From Fulvia fulva (taxonomy: Eukaryota > Ascomycota > Dothideomycetes > Mycosphaerellales > Mycosphaerellaceae), in the NCBI RefSeq assembly GCF_020509005.1, contig NC_063019.1, positions 3,100,001 through 3,164,000 on the forward strand: a stretch of 64,000 bases of DNA, in the 5' to 3' direction. Shown piece after piece: positions 21,101-32,099 of this stretch (the stretch's first letter is position 1; each line of letters opens with the position of its first letter). A model generated the notes under the pieces. That model saw only the letters and a program-made list of their open reading frames with translations, did not search any database and was not told where the DNA came from. Made by a program: the position numbers and the translations under genes.

Positions 21101-22214
21101 GCTCACTGCGTCCACATGGGGGGCGGACTTCCGGCAGTCACGACTTCTATATACGGCTATTGTACGGCCAGTCCTTACCTATGGCAGCCAAGTGTGGTCC
21201 TTAGGCGAGAGGGCCTGCCCATCGAAGGGACTCGTCGCGCCGCTAGCGAAGATCCAAAACCAATGCCTAAGGAAGGTCACCGGGGCATATAAGTCGACAC
21301 CAACGAGGATGCTTGAGCACGAGACCGCTATACCGCCGATCGACCTATACATCCAGGGACTACGGACCTCCTACTTAGGCAAGTCGGCACAGTACCCAGT
21401 ACAGAAGGTCATCGCCAGTGCAGTCGCAAGGGCCCGCGAATCAGTACCAGCGCACAAGGGCATTCGACCCGGAAACGAGCCGAACTACCGGGCAAGGGAC
21501 GAACAGCTAGCAACACAATGGGAAGGTGAGAAATCGTTTGTAGAGCAACTATGGAAAGAGAGGTGGAACAACCAGGTTGTAGGGCATAGTGGACGCCCTC
21601 AGCCAGCGGGACAACCTAAGGAATGGTCAGCTACAAAATCCGCGGTCAAGCACCCCCCGAAGCTCATCCACTACCGCCTTACGAGGGCACAGAGTAGCAT
21701 AGCAACCCAACTGCGAAGCGAACACATCGGCCTCCAGGGGTACCTATCATGGAGGAAGGTTCCAGGATACACGAATACTAGCTGCCCCTGCGGCTATCGC
21801 TCCCAGAACGTACGGCACGCACTCCTCGTCTGTCCGAGGTGGTCGCTAGGAAGGGGGGAGTGGATGGCAAAGGCGAGGAACCGGACGATTGGGGCACTTC
21901 TTAACAACGCTGAAGACCTACGGCGCATTACGAACTGGATACTAGAGAAGGGCTGGCTAGAACAGTACCGCCTAGTAGGAGCAGTGCAGGAAGAGAGGAC
22001 ACGACGTAGCGCGACGAGACCGGCTAGGAGCGGGGGCTAACGGGGTAGTGACATGGACTACGTACGTTCAGAGGGAAAGCTAATCTAGACAAGGAGTAGT
22101 CGGGGGCGGGAAGGGTTTTCACCTATTCGGGTTTCCCTTTGTACATAACAATAGATATATACCTGCATAGGCCGGATAGGGTCCTAGAACAGGGGAATGA
22201 CAAATCTATCTATC
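18187..22214 (+). mobile_element. Non-LTR retrotransposon (Tad1-like), 'LINE A', not RIP-mutated
   Basis: It is flanked by a 14-bp target duplication TATTACCCTCTCTT (18,173-18,186 and 22,215-22,228). It ends in a short (ATCT)n tail, as the other LINEs here do. TG and CA are normal, so it arrived after RIP of its host, or RIP is inactive. From about 19,262 to the end it is collinear with LINE B. The first 1.07 kb (18,187-19,260) has no match in LINE B and no long frame; it holds four GAGCGG(A/G)CTA motifs (18,491-18,575) and three GGAAAAGACG motifs (18,735-18,812). Confidence 0.85.
19398..22040 (+). CDS. Reverse transcriptase of LINE A, 880 aa, intact
   Basis: The frame is open upstream of this Met. 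From about 19,264 it reads DLGTWKRGGLQGTIDLSWISD and then ASSDHMPVRT, the C-terminal end of an AP endonuclease domain, so the protein is cut in its endonuclease. The RT follows: AKKAPGPDGIPNELL, SYRPIALLNTLGKALEKLV, LSLDISGAFDYVSHPRL, GIPQGSTLAPILF, and the catalytic SGFVDDTNILAW with D463 and D464. Near residues 780-815 comes LTRAQSSIATQLRSEHIG and a Cys/His knuckle CPCGYRSQNVRHALLVCPRW. I see no RNase H block. Without endonuclease and ORF1 it probably could not move alone, although the RT itself looks intact. Confidence 0.88.
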   Translation: MPVRTSIATQIQRTPARTPKPNWGKAHWANIQAYLDDSKRLVQIAQQQYNSKDEIDEAVQGLTDEIRKATSLHVPLAQPTTWSKPYWTPECTAVVREARRARRVWTSSHSEEAWNVYREACQQKKAIIRREKAVGWRATVEEIAGKPERMWKLAKWARQDPTQGPSFSIPALQSPSGPVSDPEAKARLLASKFFPPPVEADLSDINSSTPLAPSIAVQQEVSEGEVTAVLRKLPAKKAPGPDGIPNELLKKCRDQLAPAVAAIFNACLQTGYHPIAFKQSTTVVLRKPQKEDYTQVKSYRPIALLNTLGKALEKLVATRLSEAAEEHSLLPDTQMGARPQRSTLSAMELITSQVKAIWYKNRDKVASLLSLDISGAFDYVSHPRLLYILRSKGLPEWLVNFVRSYLQNRSTSILVGQYRSPFQAVHTGIPQGSTLAPILFLFFMATLLPALESQNTAASGFVDDTNILAWSSSTEENCRLLEEKHKICEDWARRHGARFAPEKYNLIHFTRRPRFHNMQASIQIQGHTTNPANQLRILGLWVDPALRWRKHVQAILRKAEQNMASCQRLTASTWGADFRQSRLLYTAIVRPVLTYGSQVWSLGERACPSKGLVAPLAKIQNQCLRKVTGAYKSTPTRMLEHETAIPPIDLYIQGLRTSYLGKSAQYPVQKVIASAVARARESVPAHKGIRPGNEPNYRARDEQLATQWEGEKSFVEQLWKERWNNQVVGHSGRPQPAGQPKEWSATKSAVKHPPKLIHYRLTRAQSSIATQLRSEHIGLQGYLSWRKVPGYTNTSCPCGYRSQNVRHALLVCPRWSLGRGEWMAKARNRTIGALLNNAEDLRRITNWILEKGWLEQYRLVGAVQEERTRRSATRPARSGG

Positions 22215-22228
22215 TATTACCCTCTCTT

Positions 22229-22575
22229 CTAGCTCTATAAGCTTCTTCGAATTAGGCTCGTAGTCACCCCGAGGAGGTCGTCTATTTAATCGATACCCTA
22301 GTATAGTTCGAGACGCGTCGTATACCTTTATAGCAAGTCGATTCGTAATTATCGTATCGCGTTTCGTAGCCTAGATAGCTAAGGTCAGTTTAGCCTCGTT
22401 TAAAGACAATATACGCTATAATAGTAGTTAGATAGCTATATCTATAGAAGTAGTATAGTTCTTAGTAAAAGTAGCCCGCTCGGTAGTAAAGTACGTTATA
22501 GGTATAGGCTAATAGTATATAGAATAGGATTAAGATCGAGTACGGAGAAGTTAAGTATAGAATACCGGTATACTA
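22229..22575. other. RIP-mutated host sequence continuing from 18,186
   Basis: The sequence left of LINE A resumes here after the duplicated target. It is AT-rich, TG/CA-depleted and has no open frame. Bases 22,446-22,500 are the inverted partner of 15,812-15,882. Confidence 0.6.
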
Positions 22576-22760
22576 TATTACGAGGCTATAGTAGGCGAGT
22601 ATAGTAATAGTATATTAACCAAGTCGATAGCTAAAGAGAGAAGGTAGTTCTAAGAGAGAGAGGGCTTCTTAAGGGAAGCCGAGGTCGCGCTCGGGCCGAG
22701 CTTAGTCACCGACGTCACGTGACCTGATCCGAATTCTCTACTTACGGAGCTACCGTAACA
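22576..22760 (-). repeat. LTR (185 bp) of a minus-strand Gypsy remnant
   Basis: It starts TATTACGAGG (TGTTACGAGG before RIP) and ends ACCGTAACA. The next bases CTACCCCCCCTTAAG are a polypurine tract on the minus strand, so this is the 3' LTR of an element reading leftward. A related copy lies at 61,422-61,621. Confidence 0.75.
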
Positions 22761-24163
22761 CTACCCCCCCTTAAGACATGTTCGTCTCGAAGCGTATATC
22801 CTTAAACCTTTCTTAATACGTACGCGAAGGCTTTATTATCCTCTATATCTATCGTATCCTCTAGTAGCTTAACTATATAAGCTTACGTCGTTAAATCTAG
22901 TCCTTCGCGGTTAGCGCCGTTAGCCTATCCCTTACTATAGCTAATATAGCCGGTACGAGCGTATATATTACGGCTACGTAAGCGGCCCGCTTAGACCTAC
23001 GCTACCGGCTTACCTAAATAGGTAAAAGATAAGGTCGTAAAGCTCGTAAGCTTTATACTAGCGGAGCCTTATCTAGACTTACTTCGAATAATAGACTACC
23101 CTAAGTACCGCTATAATACTAGCCCCCTCGCTAAGGGTACCGTCTCGATACCTAAGATAACGCGCCCCTAGGCGTAACCTATTTTTTACTCGCTTTACCT
23201 TTAGACCCTACGTACTAGTTATAACTAGCCCCTATTACGTACTAAGGTAAATACGCCCGGAGGCGGCTTTAAGATATACGCTTCGACGATAGTAACGTAG
23301 ATACGCCCGTACGTAGTAAGTAGAAAGTAGACCCTACGTACTAGTTATAACTAGCCCCTATTACGTACTAAGGTAAACACGCCCGGAGGCGGCTTTAAGA
23401 TATACGCTTCGACGATAGTAACGTAGATACGCCTGTACGTAGTAAGTAGAAAGTAGACCCTACGTACTAGTTATAACTAGCCCCTATTACGTACTAAGGT
23501 AAACACGCTCGGAAGCGGCTTCAAGATATACGCTTCGACGATAGTGACGTAGATACGCCCGTACGTAGTGAGTAGAAAGTGAGTAATAGCTACGCCCGTA
23601 AGCCTAATAGCCGAAAATCCTAGCGAGGTGTTTTAGTACTTAGTATTCGAACCCTAGACCCTAGGGGAGCTTTACAAAATGTTATAGCTACGTAAGCGGC
23701 CCGCTTAGACCCGCGCCACCGGCTTACCTAAATAGGCAAAAGACGAGGTCGTGAAGCTCGTAAGCTTTATACTAGCGGAGCCTTATCTAGGCTTACTTCG
23801 GATAATAGACTACCCTAAGTACCGCCGTAATAGTATAAAGGTATAGCCGAGCTAGTATTCTCGCTTAGATAATTACTAGAAGTAGGTACTAGTATAACCC
23901 CCCTATTATAGCCTATAGTAACATTATAAGGCGTATAGTTAGTCGGAGGTAGAACTATATCGCCGGTACTATAAAGTAGTCGTATAAATAAAGTTACCTA
24001 AGACGCTAGATCTATAGCGTATATATCTACTTTAGCTAAGTGTCTATTAAGGTCGCGTAGCGTCTCGTTTAGTATCTAGTCCTATAGCGGATAGAAGTTG
24101 ACTAGTATAGACTTATCTTAGTTATTATACTTAAAATCTATAACTACCTTCAGTATATCCTTA
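22761..24163 (-). pseudogene. RIP-degraded Gypsy-type remnant
   Basis: The interior next to the 3' LTR at 22,576 has no open frame left. A direct repeat of about 147 bp (22,973-23,120 and 23,686-23,832; shared AAGCGGCCCGCTTAGACC and ACTAGCGGAGCCTTATCTAG) brackets a three-copy tandem array. Near 24,040-24,160 the minus strand weakly suggests gag-like codons. The family is inferred only from the LTR and purine tract. Confidence 0.45.
23202..23579 (+). repeat. Three tandem copies of a 126-bp unit
   Basis: Units start at 23,202, 23,328 and 23,454, each opening TAGACCCTACGTACTAGTTA and ending around GTAAGTAGAAAG. The spacing is exactly 126 bp both times. Unit 3 keeps a few G/C bases (ATAGTGACG, TCAAG) that are A/T in units 1 and 2. 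126 is divisible by 3, so an in-frame origin is possible. Confidence 0.92.
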
Positions 24164-24168
24164 TATAT

Positions 24169-24402
24169 TATTAAATAGGTACGAGTTACGTAGTAGTAGA
24201 AGACGGCGGATTATACGAAAGACAAAGAAGGACCTAATAGGATAGCGTGTATCTATATATAGTATTACTAGTGTTAGTAGAGGTAGATACTAGGTGTCTA
24301 GATGTTTACTAGCCTATAGACTAGTAAACCCTAGTCACGTGATCTAGTTATATAATATACCTACACCTATATACTTGTCCTACGGCCTATATATTCTTAA
24401 CA
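24169..24402 (-). repeat. 3' LTR of copia2
   Basis: It begins TATTAAATAGGTACGAG and ends TATTCTTAACA. Its partner at 47,962 has the same length and ends. Bases 24,403 onward read as the end of a Copia pol on the minus strand, so this is the 3' LTR. Confidence 0.8.
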
Positions 24403-24585
24403 CTCCTACTTAGGCTATATAGTCTCCTATAATCCCTTTACGTAAGCTAGAGCTACCTTATAAAGTTTTAGAACTACTAGCTATTAAGGGGCTTTATTAA
24501 CCTATTAGTAGCTATGTCCTTTATATAGTAGTAGTCTACTACAATCTTCTTCTACTACTAGAGATGTCTAATATAGTTATATATA
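24403..24585 (-). pseudogene. copia2 pol, C-terminal end (RNase H)
   Basis: The minus strand near 24,480-24,530 reads DIATNRLIKPL, a RIP-altered form of the Copia ending xMxADGLTKPL. The copy is cut at 24,585 by LINE C and resumes at 26,852. Confidence 0.65.
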
Positions 24586-26837
24586 GATATATAGATAGAT
24601 GATTCATTTACCCGTTGTGGTGCCCTCCGGCCTATACGGGTTCATGTCTATATATGTTGCTGCATAAGGTAGGAAACCTGTTCCTAGGTAAAAACCTCCT
24701 CTCCTTCTCTAACAGCTTCCTTGCTATGAGTTCTCAGTTTTCCTTCCATCAGGGTACACTAGTGTCATGGTGGTTAGCCTCTGACTACCTTGTCTGAAAC
24801 CCTGGAGTTGTCCCCCTCTTTCTGCTCTCCTCCTCCTTCTTTCTCTCCTCAATCCATCTCTCTGTTTCCTTAGTAAGAGAGAACTGCTCCAAAAATCCTT
24901 GGTGGATGATCCACCTTGTAATTCTCTAGAGGTCTCCCTTATTGCTGATCATGGCTTGGAAGTTTCTGTTCCTTGCCCTTGCCCTCTATTCACCTCTCCC
25001 TGTACTCCATTCTTTGCAAACCAGAAGTCTATGTTCGACATTCTAGGACAGGTAGCCGCATAGGCAACTCTTGTCTTCGATACCTGGGACTTTTCTCTGA
25101 TGCAGGTATGCCCTGACTCCGATGTGTTCAGAGCGGATTTGTATTGCTATACTTGCTTCTGACCTGGTCAGGTCTGAGTACAGTAGGTAGTTGTGGCTAC
25201 CAAACTGTTGGAGTGCCTTTGGGGTTCCTGGCCTCTGTGGGGTTCTTGTCCATTCAGTCTTCTGGAGGAGTCCTGCCATCCTTTCAGCTAGAGACTGTTG
25301 CTTCTTCCCTTAGCTGGCTGCTGATCCTCTCCCCTGAGCCCCTCTGTCCTGTTCCTGCTGGGCTAGGTGCAGCTGTTCTGTTAGTTCTTTGAACTTCTGC
25401 AGGTCCTGCTGCTTCTGTAGGGCTGGATTGGGTCTTGCTTGTCTGTGCCTTCTTGTGCACTGGCTCCTGATTTTGTTGACTGCCTTCTGGATTACTAGCT
25501 GGGCTGGGTATGCAGACGTCTTTCCTACATACTGGTATCTCAACCCTTGAAGGTAGAGCTTGGCTGGTGGGGAGCCAGACTCCATTTCGACCACCCTTGT
25601 TGGAGTTGACTTGTATGCTCCAAGCACCTTTTTCAGACAGGAGGCTTGGGCTCTGCTGATAGGATCTGCAATTCTCTTTGGGATCTTGTCTTGGGCTGAC
25701 CAGATCTGGGCTCCATATAGCATGGCTGGCTTCACAATGGCCTTGTACATAACCTTTGCTTTCGCAAATGTGGCTCCCTATGTGGAGGCTGTAAGCCTGT
25801 CAATTGATTGCCTGTTGTTGTCTGCTCTTGCCTGTGCTTTCTTGACCTGTGGTCCCTAGCTGAGCTTTGGATCCAGCCATATTCCTAGCACCCTTAATTC
25901 ACTTGAGGGTTCTGTTGTGTGTCCCTGAATGGTAATTAGGGCTTGCATATTGTGTCTGTTTCTGGCTCTACTGAAGTGGATGAGTTGATACTTCTCTAGG
26001 GCAAATCTGGCTCTATGTTTCCTGGCCCATTCCTCACATTCCTTGTGTTTCTTCTACAAGATTCTACAGTTCTCTTCTGTGCTGTCTGACCAGGCTAGGA
26101 TGTTTGTGTCATCCACAAACCCTGAGGCTGATGTGTTTCTAGAGTTTAGCTTTGCTGGCAGGTCTGCCATAAAGAGGAGAAACAGGATTGGAGACATTGT
26201 TGATCCCTATAGGATTCCTGTCTCTGTAGGCATGCTGTCAGATTTGTATCTGCCCAGTCTTAGTCTTGTAGTTCTGCCTCTAAGGAAGGACTGGATGAAC
26301 TAGACTGTCTAGTTGGGGATAGCCTTCTGTTTCAGGATGTGGATCAGCCTCTGGTGTGAGACATTGTCAAAGGCTCCTGATATGTCCAGTGAGAGGAGTG
26401 TGGCTGCTTTGTTGTTCCTAAAGTGCCATAGGGTCTTGATCTGCTATGTAATAAGTTCTACAGCTGTTAGTATTGATCTTTGTTTCCTGCCTCCCATCTG
26501 TTCTTCAGGAAGGATTCCATGTTCTTCAGCTAGGTTTGTTAGCCTTTCTGCTATGATCTTTTCCAGGAGTTTGCCTAGTGTGTTGAGCAAGGCAATAGGT
26601 CTGTATGCCTTTAGCTTTGTGTAGTCCTCTTTCTGTGGTTTTCTCAAGACCACAGTCAGTGACTCCTTGAAGTGTTTAGGGCAGTGTCATTAGGCCATGC
26701 ACTGTGAAAAGATGTTTGACAGTGCAGGGGAGATCTGGTCCTTGCATGTCTTGATGAACAAGTTTGGAATCCCATCTGGTCCTAGGGCCTTGTTTCCTGA
26801 GAGTCTCTTAATGATGCTCTTGATCTCTCCCTCTCCC
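24586..26837 (-). mobile_element. Non-LTR retrotransposon 'LINE C', 5'-truncated, lightly RIP-mutated
   Basis: It is flanked by the 14-bp duplication TATAGTTATATATA (24,572-24,585 and 26,838-26,851). Its 3' tail, on the minus strand, is at 24,586-24,602. The minus-strand frames read RT (VLRKPQKEDYTKLKAYRPIALL at 26,653-26,590; an FVDDTNILAW-like site near 26,100) and a C-terminal thumb (25,310-25,750 and 25,043-25,279, ending EDKSCLCGYLS). Stops are TGG or CAG changed to TAG. The duplicated target is already RIP-mutated, so LINE C landed in copia2 after RIP had acted there. Confidence 0.85.
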
Positions 26838-26851
26838 TATAGTTATATATA

Positions 26852-26967
26852 ACATTAGATCAAGGTTATTCTAACGATCTATAAAGCAGGCCACTGCCCC
26901 TAGAATTAAGGGAGTTCTACCTCATTTAATTTAGATAGCTTAAAGTTCTCTTCACCCTGTTTCTTTA
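26852..26967 (-). pseudogene. copia2 pol, short RNase H segment between two LINEs
   Basis: The stretch around 26,915-26,965 (ACCTC..TTAAT...CTCTTC..CCTGTTTC) aligns by eye with copia1 at about 49,389-49,440 (CACCTCTTAATTGG ... CTCCTGGTTTCC). This places it in the same Copia as the part left of LINE C. The right edge, where LINE B begins, is approximate. Confidence 0.5.
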
Positions 26968-29900
26968 GCTCTAAACGCCGCGGAGGTGCCTAGCTACATT
27001 AGGCAACTCCTAGGCAATAGTAGCCTAGGCTACGGTACTACCGGCGCCTACGGCTCTATAGGCGAAGCTCCCCTAAGACAACTAGTAGTAACTTATAGAG
27101 GACGTAAAAAGTATAGAAACTAACAATTAGCTCCTATACCGGTCTCTATAGGTAATAATCACTTAGCTACGTACGGCGCTTATACTATCGTATTACCGAG
27201 GGCAATAAGAAATAAGGACGACGTCTTAGGCGATCAGTAAGGCTACCCGGAATTAACACCCCTATAGCTAGGTATCGGTCGCGGTATCGATACTAGGCCC
27301 CCGCCTAACGTACAATATAGTTACGATCCGTATTATAGTAAAGGAAGACTAGGCTGAAGTTACGAAGCTATCGAATAAGGAGCTCGCCTAACGAATTAAC
27401 TAACTAGGGGTGGTCGTAGTGAACTAATAGTCTAACGGTACTCTATAGATCTATACTAGCTCTACTACTACTAGGAGGTACCTAGAGGTTTAGCTATAGT
27501 AGGTATCTAAGGTTACGGTATTAGCGAAGGTCTTGATAAAGCAATTCACGATCCTAGTCTACGATATACCTAAAGAGTTCGACCTAACTAACTAAGGTCA
27601 CCTACGTACTCTCTAAGAAGATAAACCGGTCACTCTTAACTCTCTAATCTAGAAGGCGACTTAGCTCTATAGGAAATGGCTAGAAGGTAAGAAGGCCTCG
27701 GCGCTAATAGTATAGCTATAAGACGCGAAAGCGGCGGATCTAGCGATAGAACAAGGCCTAATCTAGTAATATAGCCTTAAGATAGTAGAAAAGCACTCCT
27801 TATCCTTTCGTGTCCTCTAATACTTTAAATAGTAATAGTATAGACACCAAACCTATACGTATATAAATAAGTAGGCCTACTCGAACTATATAGGAGACTA
27901 TATATCTAGGGACTATATATCAGCTACGAGACGGTACGCAAACTGTCCGGGGTACTACCTATTATATAGCGCGGAATACCTATAGCGGAAACTAGCGAAA
28001 AACAAGGCAATTATAAACAGAACCGTCGCCCTAAGATTCTACGGCGACCGTAAGGCTAGCCTATACCGGAACTAGCTAGCGGCGGTCGGGTATAAGCGCC
28101 CTAGGGCCGAGAATAATATAAAGGATACGTAACCTAGGGCGTACGGGAGGCTACGTACTCTACTAGCTACGGCGAGGGAATCTAACTAGGCCCGGCTCCC
28201 CTTTAGTATATAGCCAATAGGCATAGACTAGGACGTATAAGGTAGTAGGACATAGGACATTATAGAGGAAATAATTGTCAATAACGATAACTAGCCTCGA
28301 CACGCTTAGTATTATCTAGTATAACGTCAACTATAGCAAGGATATAGTCTAGAACTATTTCCTATACGAGGCGGACCCGTACGTCTACTACGTCCTAGTA
28401 ATCTAGGAGCTATAGATTAACCCGTACTATAAGAGACTAACGACCTATAAGTTACTAGGCTATACGATATACCTACGAGGCGACGGTAGACCCCGTATGT
28501 ACTTCTATATTAGTAAGGACATACTAGAATCCGACTAGGAGGTAGTATACTACGTAGACGAAGAAGGCGGGGGCGATATTACCTCCCTCTACGTAGGTAG
28601 TACCTAGATATACAACCTATATATATAACCGCTAGCCTCGAGGTCTAGCCGCGACCTTAGGGTCTATAGATACCTAGATAGTACGCTTAAGAGACAAGGG
28701 TACTATATCGTAGTAGGAGACTTTAATATATACTACCCTTCCTAGGAAAGCCTTGTATAGCCGTACCCTATAGCCGACGAGGTACTCGACTTAATAGCGA
28801 GCAACGTAATTGCCCTTAATACCCCGAAGGACCTAGGTACCTAGAAGAGAGGAGGACTCTAAGGCACGATCGACCTCTCCTAGATCTTAGATAGCTACTA
28901 CTATATAGTAACCTACTATAGGATCGAATATAAACTCGAGGCGTCGTTAGACTATATACTAGTTAGGACCTCTATTACGATATAGATATAATATATACTA
29001 GCAAGGACCCCTAAGCTAAACTAGGGAAAGGCCTACTAGGCTAATATCTAGATATACCTCGACGACTCCGAGAGGCTAGTCTAGATCGCGTAGTAGTAAT
29101 ATAATAGTAAAGACGAGATAGACAAGGTAGTCTAAGGGTTAATAGACAAGATAAGAAAAGCGACCTTACTTTACGTTCCGCTTACCTTGCTAACAATATA
29201 GTCTAAACTATACTAGACGCCGAAGTATACTACGGTAGTAAGAGAAGTAAGGAGAGCCCGCCGGGTATAGACGAGCAGCTATAGCGAGGAGGCCTAGAAC
29301 GTATATAGTGAGGTATACTAATAGAAGAAAGCTATAATACGGAGGGAGAAAGTAGTCGGCTAGAGAGCTATAGTAGAAGAAATCGCCGGTAAGCTAGCGA
29401 GGATATAGAAGCTAGTAAAATAGGCCCGATAGGACCCTATATAGGGCCCCTCCTTCTCTATCCTAGCGCTATAATCGCCTAGTAGCCCGGTTAGCGACCC
29501 CGAGGCTAAGGCGCGTCTACTAGCTAGTAAGTTCTTCCCGCCCCTAGTCGAGGCTAATCTAAGCGATATAAACAGCTCTACTCCCCTAGCCCCTAGTATC
29601 GCGGTCTAATAGGAGGTGTCCGAGGGAGAAGTTGCCGCTATACTTAGGAAGCTACCGGCGAAGAAAGCTCCGGGGCCGGATAGGATCCTAAACGAGCTAC
29701 TAAAGAAGTATAGAGATCAACTAGCCCTAGTAGTCGTAGCGATCTTTAACGCCTACCTATAGACCGGATACTATCCGATAGTATTTAAACAATCGACGAT
29801 AGTAGTCCTACGTAAGCCGTAAAAGGAAGACTATACGTAGGTAAAGTCGTACCGCCTAATTACGCTCCTTAATACTCTTAGGAAGGCGCTTAAGAAGCTA

Positions 29901-31774
29901 GTTATAACGAGACTCTCCGAGATAGTAGAGGAGTACTCCCTACTCCCGGACACCTAGATAGGTACGCGTCTATAGCGATCGACGCTATCCGTAATAGAAC
30001 TTATTACCTCTTAGGTAAAGGCTATCTAGTATAAGAATAGGGACAAGGTAGTATCCTTACTTAGTCTAGACATATCGGGAGCCTTCGACTACATATTATA
30101 CCCGCGGCTACTCTATATCCTAAGGTCGAAAGGACTCCCTAAGTAGCTCGTTAACTTTATACGGTCCTACCTCTAAAACCGTAGTACGTCGATCCTAGTC
30201 GGTTAGTATAAAAGCCTATTTTAAGTAGTCTATACTAGAATCCCGTAAGGCTTAACGCTAGTACCTATCCTATTCCTCTTCTTTATAGCGACGCTACTTA
30301 TAGCCCTAGAATCCTAGAACACCGCTACGAGCGGCTTCGTAGACGATACTAACATCCTAGCGTAGTCGTCCTCGACTAAGGAGAACTATAGGCTACTAGA
30401 AGAGAAGTATAAGATCTATAAGGGCTAGGCTAGGAGGCACGGGGCTCGGTTTGCCCTAGAAAAGTACAATCTGATACACTTTACGCGCCGGCTACGGTTC
30501 TATAATATATAAGCTTCTATCTAGATATAGAGGTATACGACTAACCCGGTAAATTAGCTTAGGATCCTCGGACTATAGGTAGACTCGGCGCTACGGTAGA
30601 GAAAGTACGTATAGGTAATATTACGGAAAGCTAAACAGAATATAGTATTATACTAGAGGCTTACTACGTCTATATAGGGGGCGGACTTTCGGTAGTTACG
30701 ACTTCTATATACGGCTATTATACGGCTAGTCCTTACCTATAGTAGCTAAGTATAGTCCTTAGGCGAGAGGGCCTGCCTATTAAAGGGACTCGTTACGCCG
30801 CTAGCGAAGATCTAAAACTAATGCCTAAGGAAGGTCACCGGGGTATATAAGTCGATACTAATAAGGATGCTTAAGTATAAGACCGCTATACCGCCGATCG
30901 ACCTATATATCTAGGGACTACGGACCTCCTACTTAGGTAAGTCGGCATAGTACCTAGTATAGAAGGTTATCGCTAGTATAGTCGTAAGGGCCCGTAAATT
31001 AGTACTAGCGTATAAGGGTATTCGACCCGGAAACGAGCCGAACTACCGGGTAAGGGACGAATAGCTAGTAATACGATAGGAAGGTAAGAAATCATTTATA
31101 GAGCAACTATAGAAAGAGAGGTAGAACGACTAGGGTATAGGGTATAGTAGACGCCCTTAGCTAGCGGGATAACCTAAGGAATAGTTAGCTACGAAATCCG
31201 CGGTCAAGTACACCCTAAAGCTTATCTACTACCGCCTTATAAGAGTGTAGAGTAGTATAGTAACCTAACTACGAAGCAAACATATCGGCCTCTAGGGGTA
31301 CCTATTATAGAGGAAGGTTCTAGAATATACGAATACTAGCTACCCCTACGGCTATTACTCCTTGAACGTACGGTACGTACTCCTCGTCTATCTAAGGTAG
31401 TCGCTAGGAAGGGGGGAGTAGATAGTAAAGGCGAGGAACCGGACGATTAGGGCACTTCTTGATAACGTTAAGGACCTACGGCGTATTACGAACTAGATAC
31501 TAGAGAAGGGCTAGCTAGAATAGTACCGCCTAGTAGGAGTAGTATAGGAAGAGAGGACACGGCGTAGCGCGACGAGACCGGCTAGGAGCGGGGGCTAATA
31601 GGGTAGTGATATAGACTACGTACGTTCAGAGGGAAAGCTAATCTAGGTAAGAAGTAGTCGGGGGCGGAAAGGGTTTTCACCTATTCGGGTTTTCCTTTAT
31701 ATATAATAATAGATATATACCTATATAGGCCGAATAGAGTCCTAGAATAGGGAAATAACAAATCTATCTATCTA
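26968..31774 (+). mobile_element. Non-LTR retrotransposon 'LINE B', RIP-saturated relative of LINE A
   Basis: From about 28,800 to 31,774 it follows LINE A (19,262-22,214) base for base, with CA changed to TA and TG changed to TA. Examples are SGAFDYVSHPRL codons turned to TAT, and W codons turned to TAG. The upstream 1.8 kb (26,968-28,800) holds a degraded ORF1/endonuclease region that LINE A lacks; GTATATATCGTAGTAGGAGA-like codons near 28,705 recall YIVVGDFN. It ends with the same 3' UTR and (ATCT)n tail. A few short stretches, such as 30,437-30,485, escaped mutation. No frame is open. Confidence 0.8.
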
Positions 31775-31779
31775 CATAT

Positions 31780-32016
31780 TGTCACGGGCAGCCCGCGACC
31801 CCTCACTGTAGCTGCGTCGGCCCGGCTGAACCGCGGACCTTCTGCATCGGGTTAGCGCGGCTTGGCTTTACTTTATAACTTCGCCGCGCCTCGCGCTCCT
31901 CTTTCGTAGCTTCGTAGAACAACAACTATCTCATTCGGACCCTATGGTACGCGCGCCCTTACAGTTTGTTCTACCTTACTACCCAGATCGCGGATCTAGG
32001 TAAGGGACGCGTAACA
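31780..32016 (+). repeat. 5' LTR of Gypsy element 1
   Basis: 237 bp, opening TGTCACGGGCAGCCCGCG and ending GGGACGCGTAACA, the TG...CA form. The matching LTR at 44,616-44,852 has the same length. Transcription of element 1 would start in it. Confidence 0.8.
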
Positions 32017-32099
32017 ACAGGAACAGACAGAACCGCAGAACTCGAGAACGCGCAGAGCCGCATCAGAACACAGAACACGGTAAGGCGCACAGCGCGCAG

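Noticed and set aside
23630..23670. tRNA-like B-box (reverse of GGGTTCGAATA)
   Set aside because: No A box, acceptor stem or cloverleaf could be built around it; it lies in RIP-mutated DNA.
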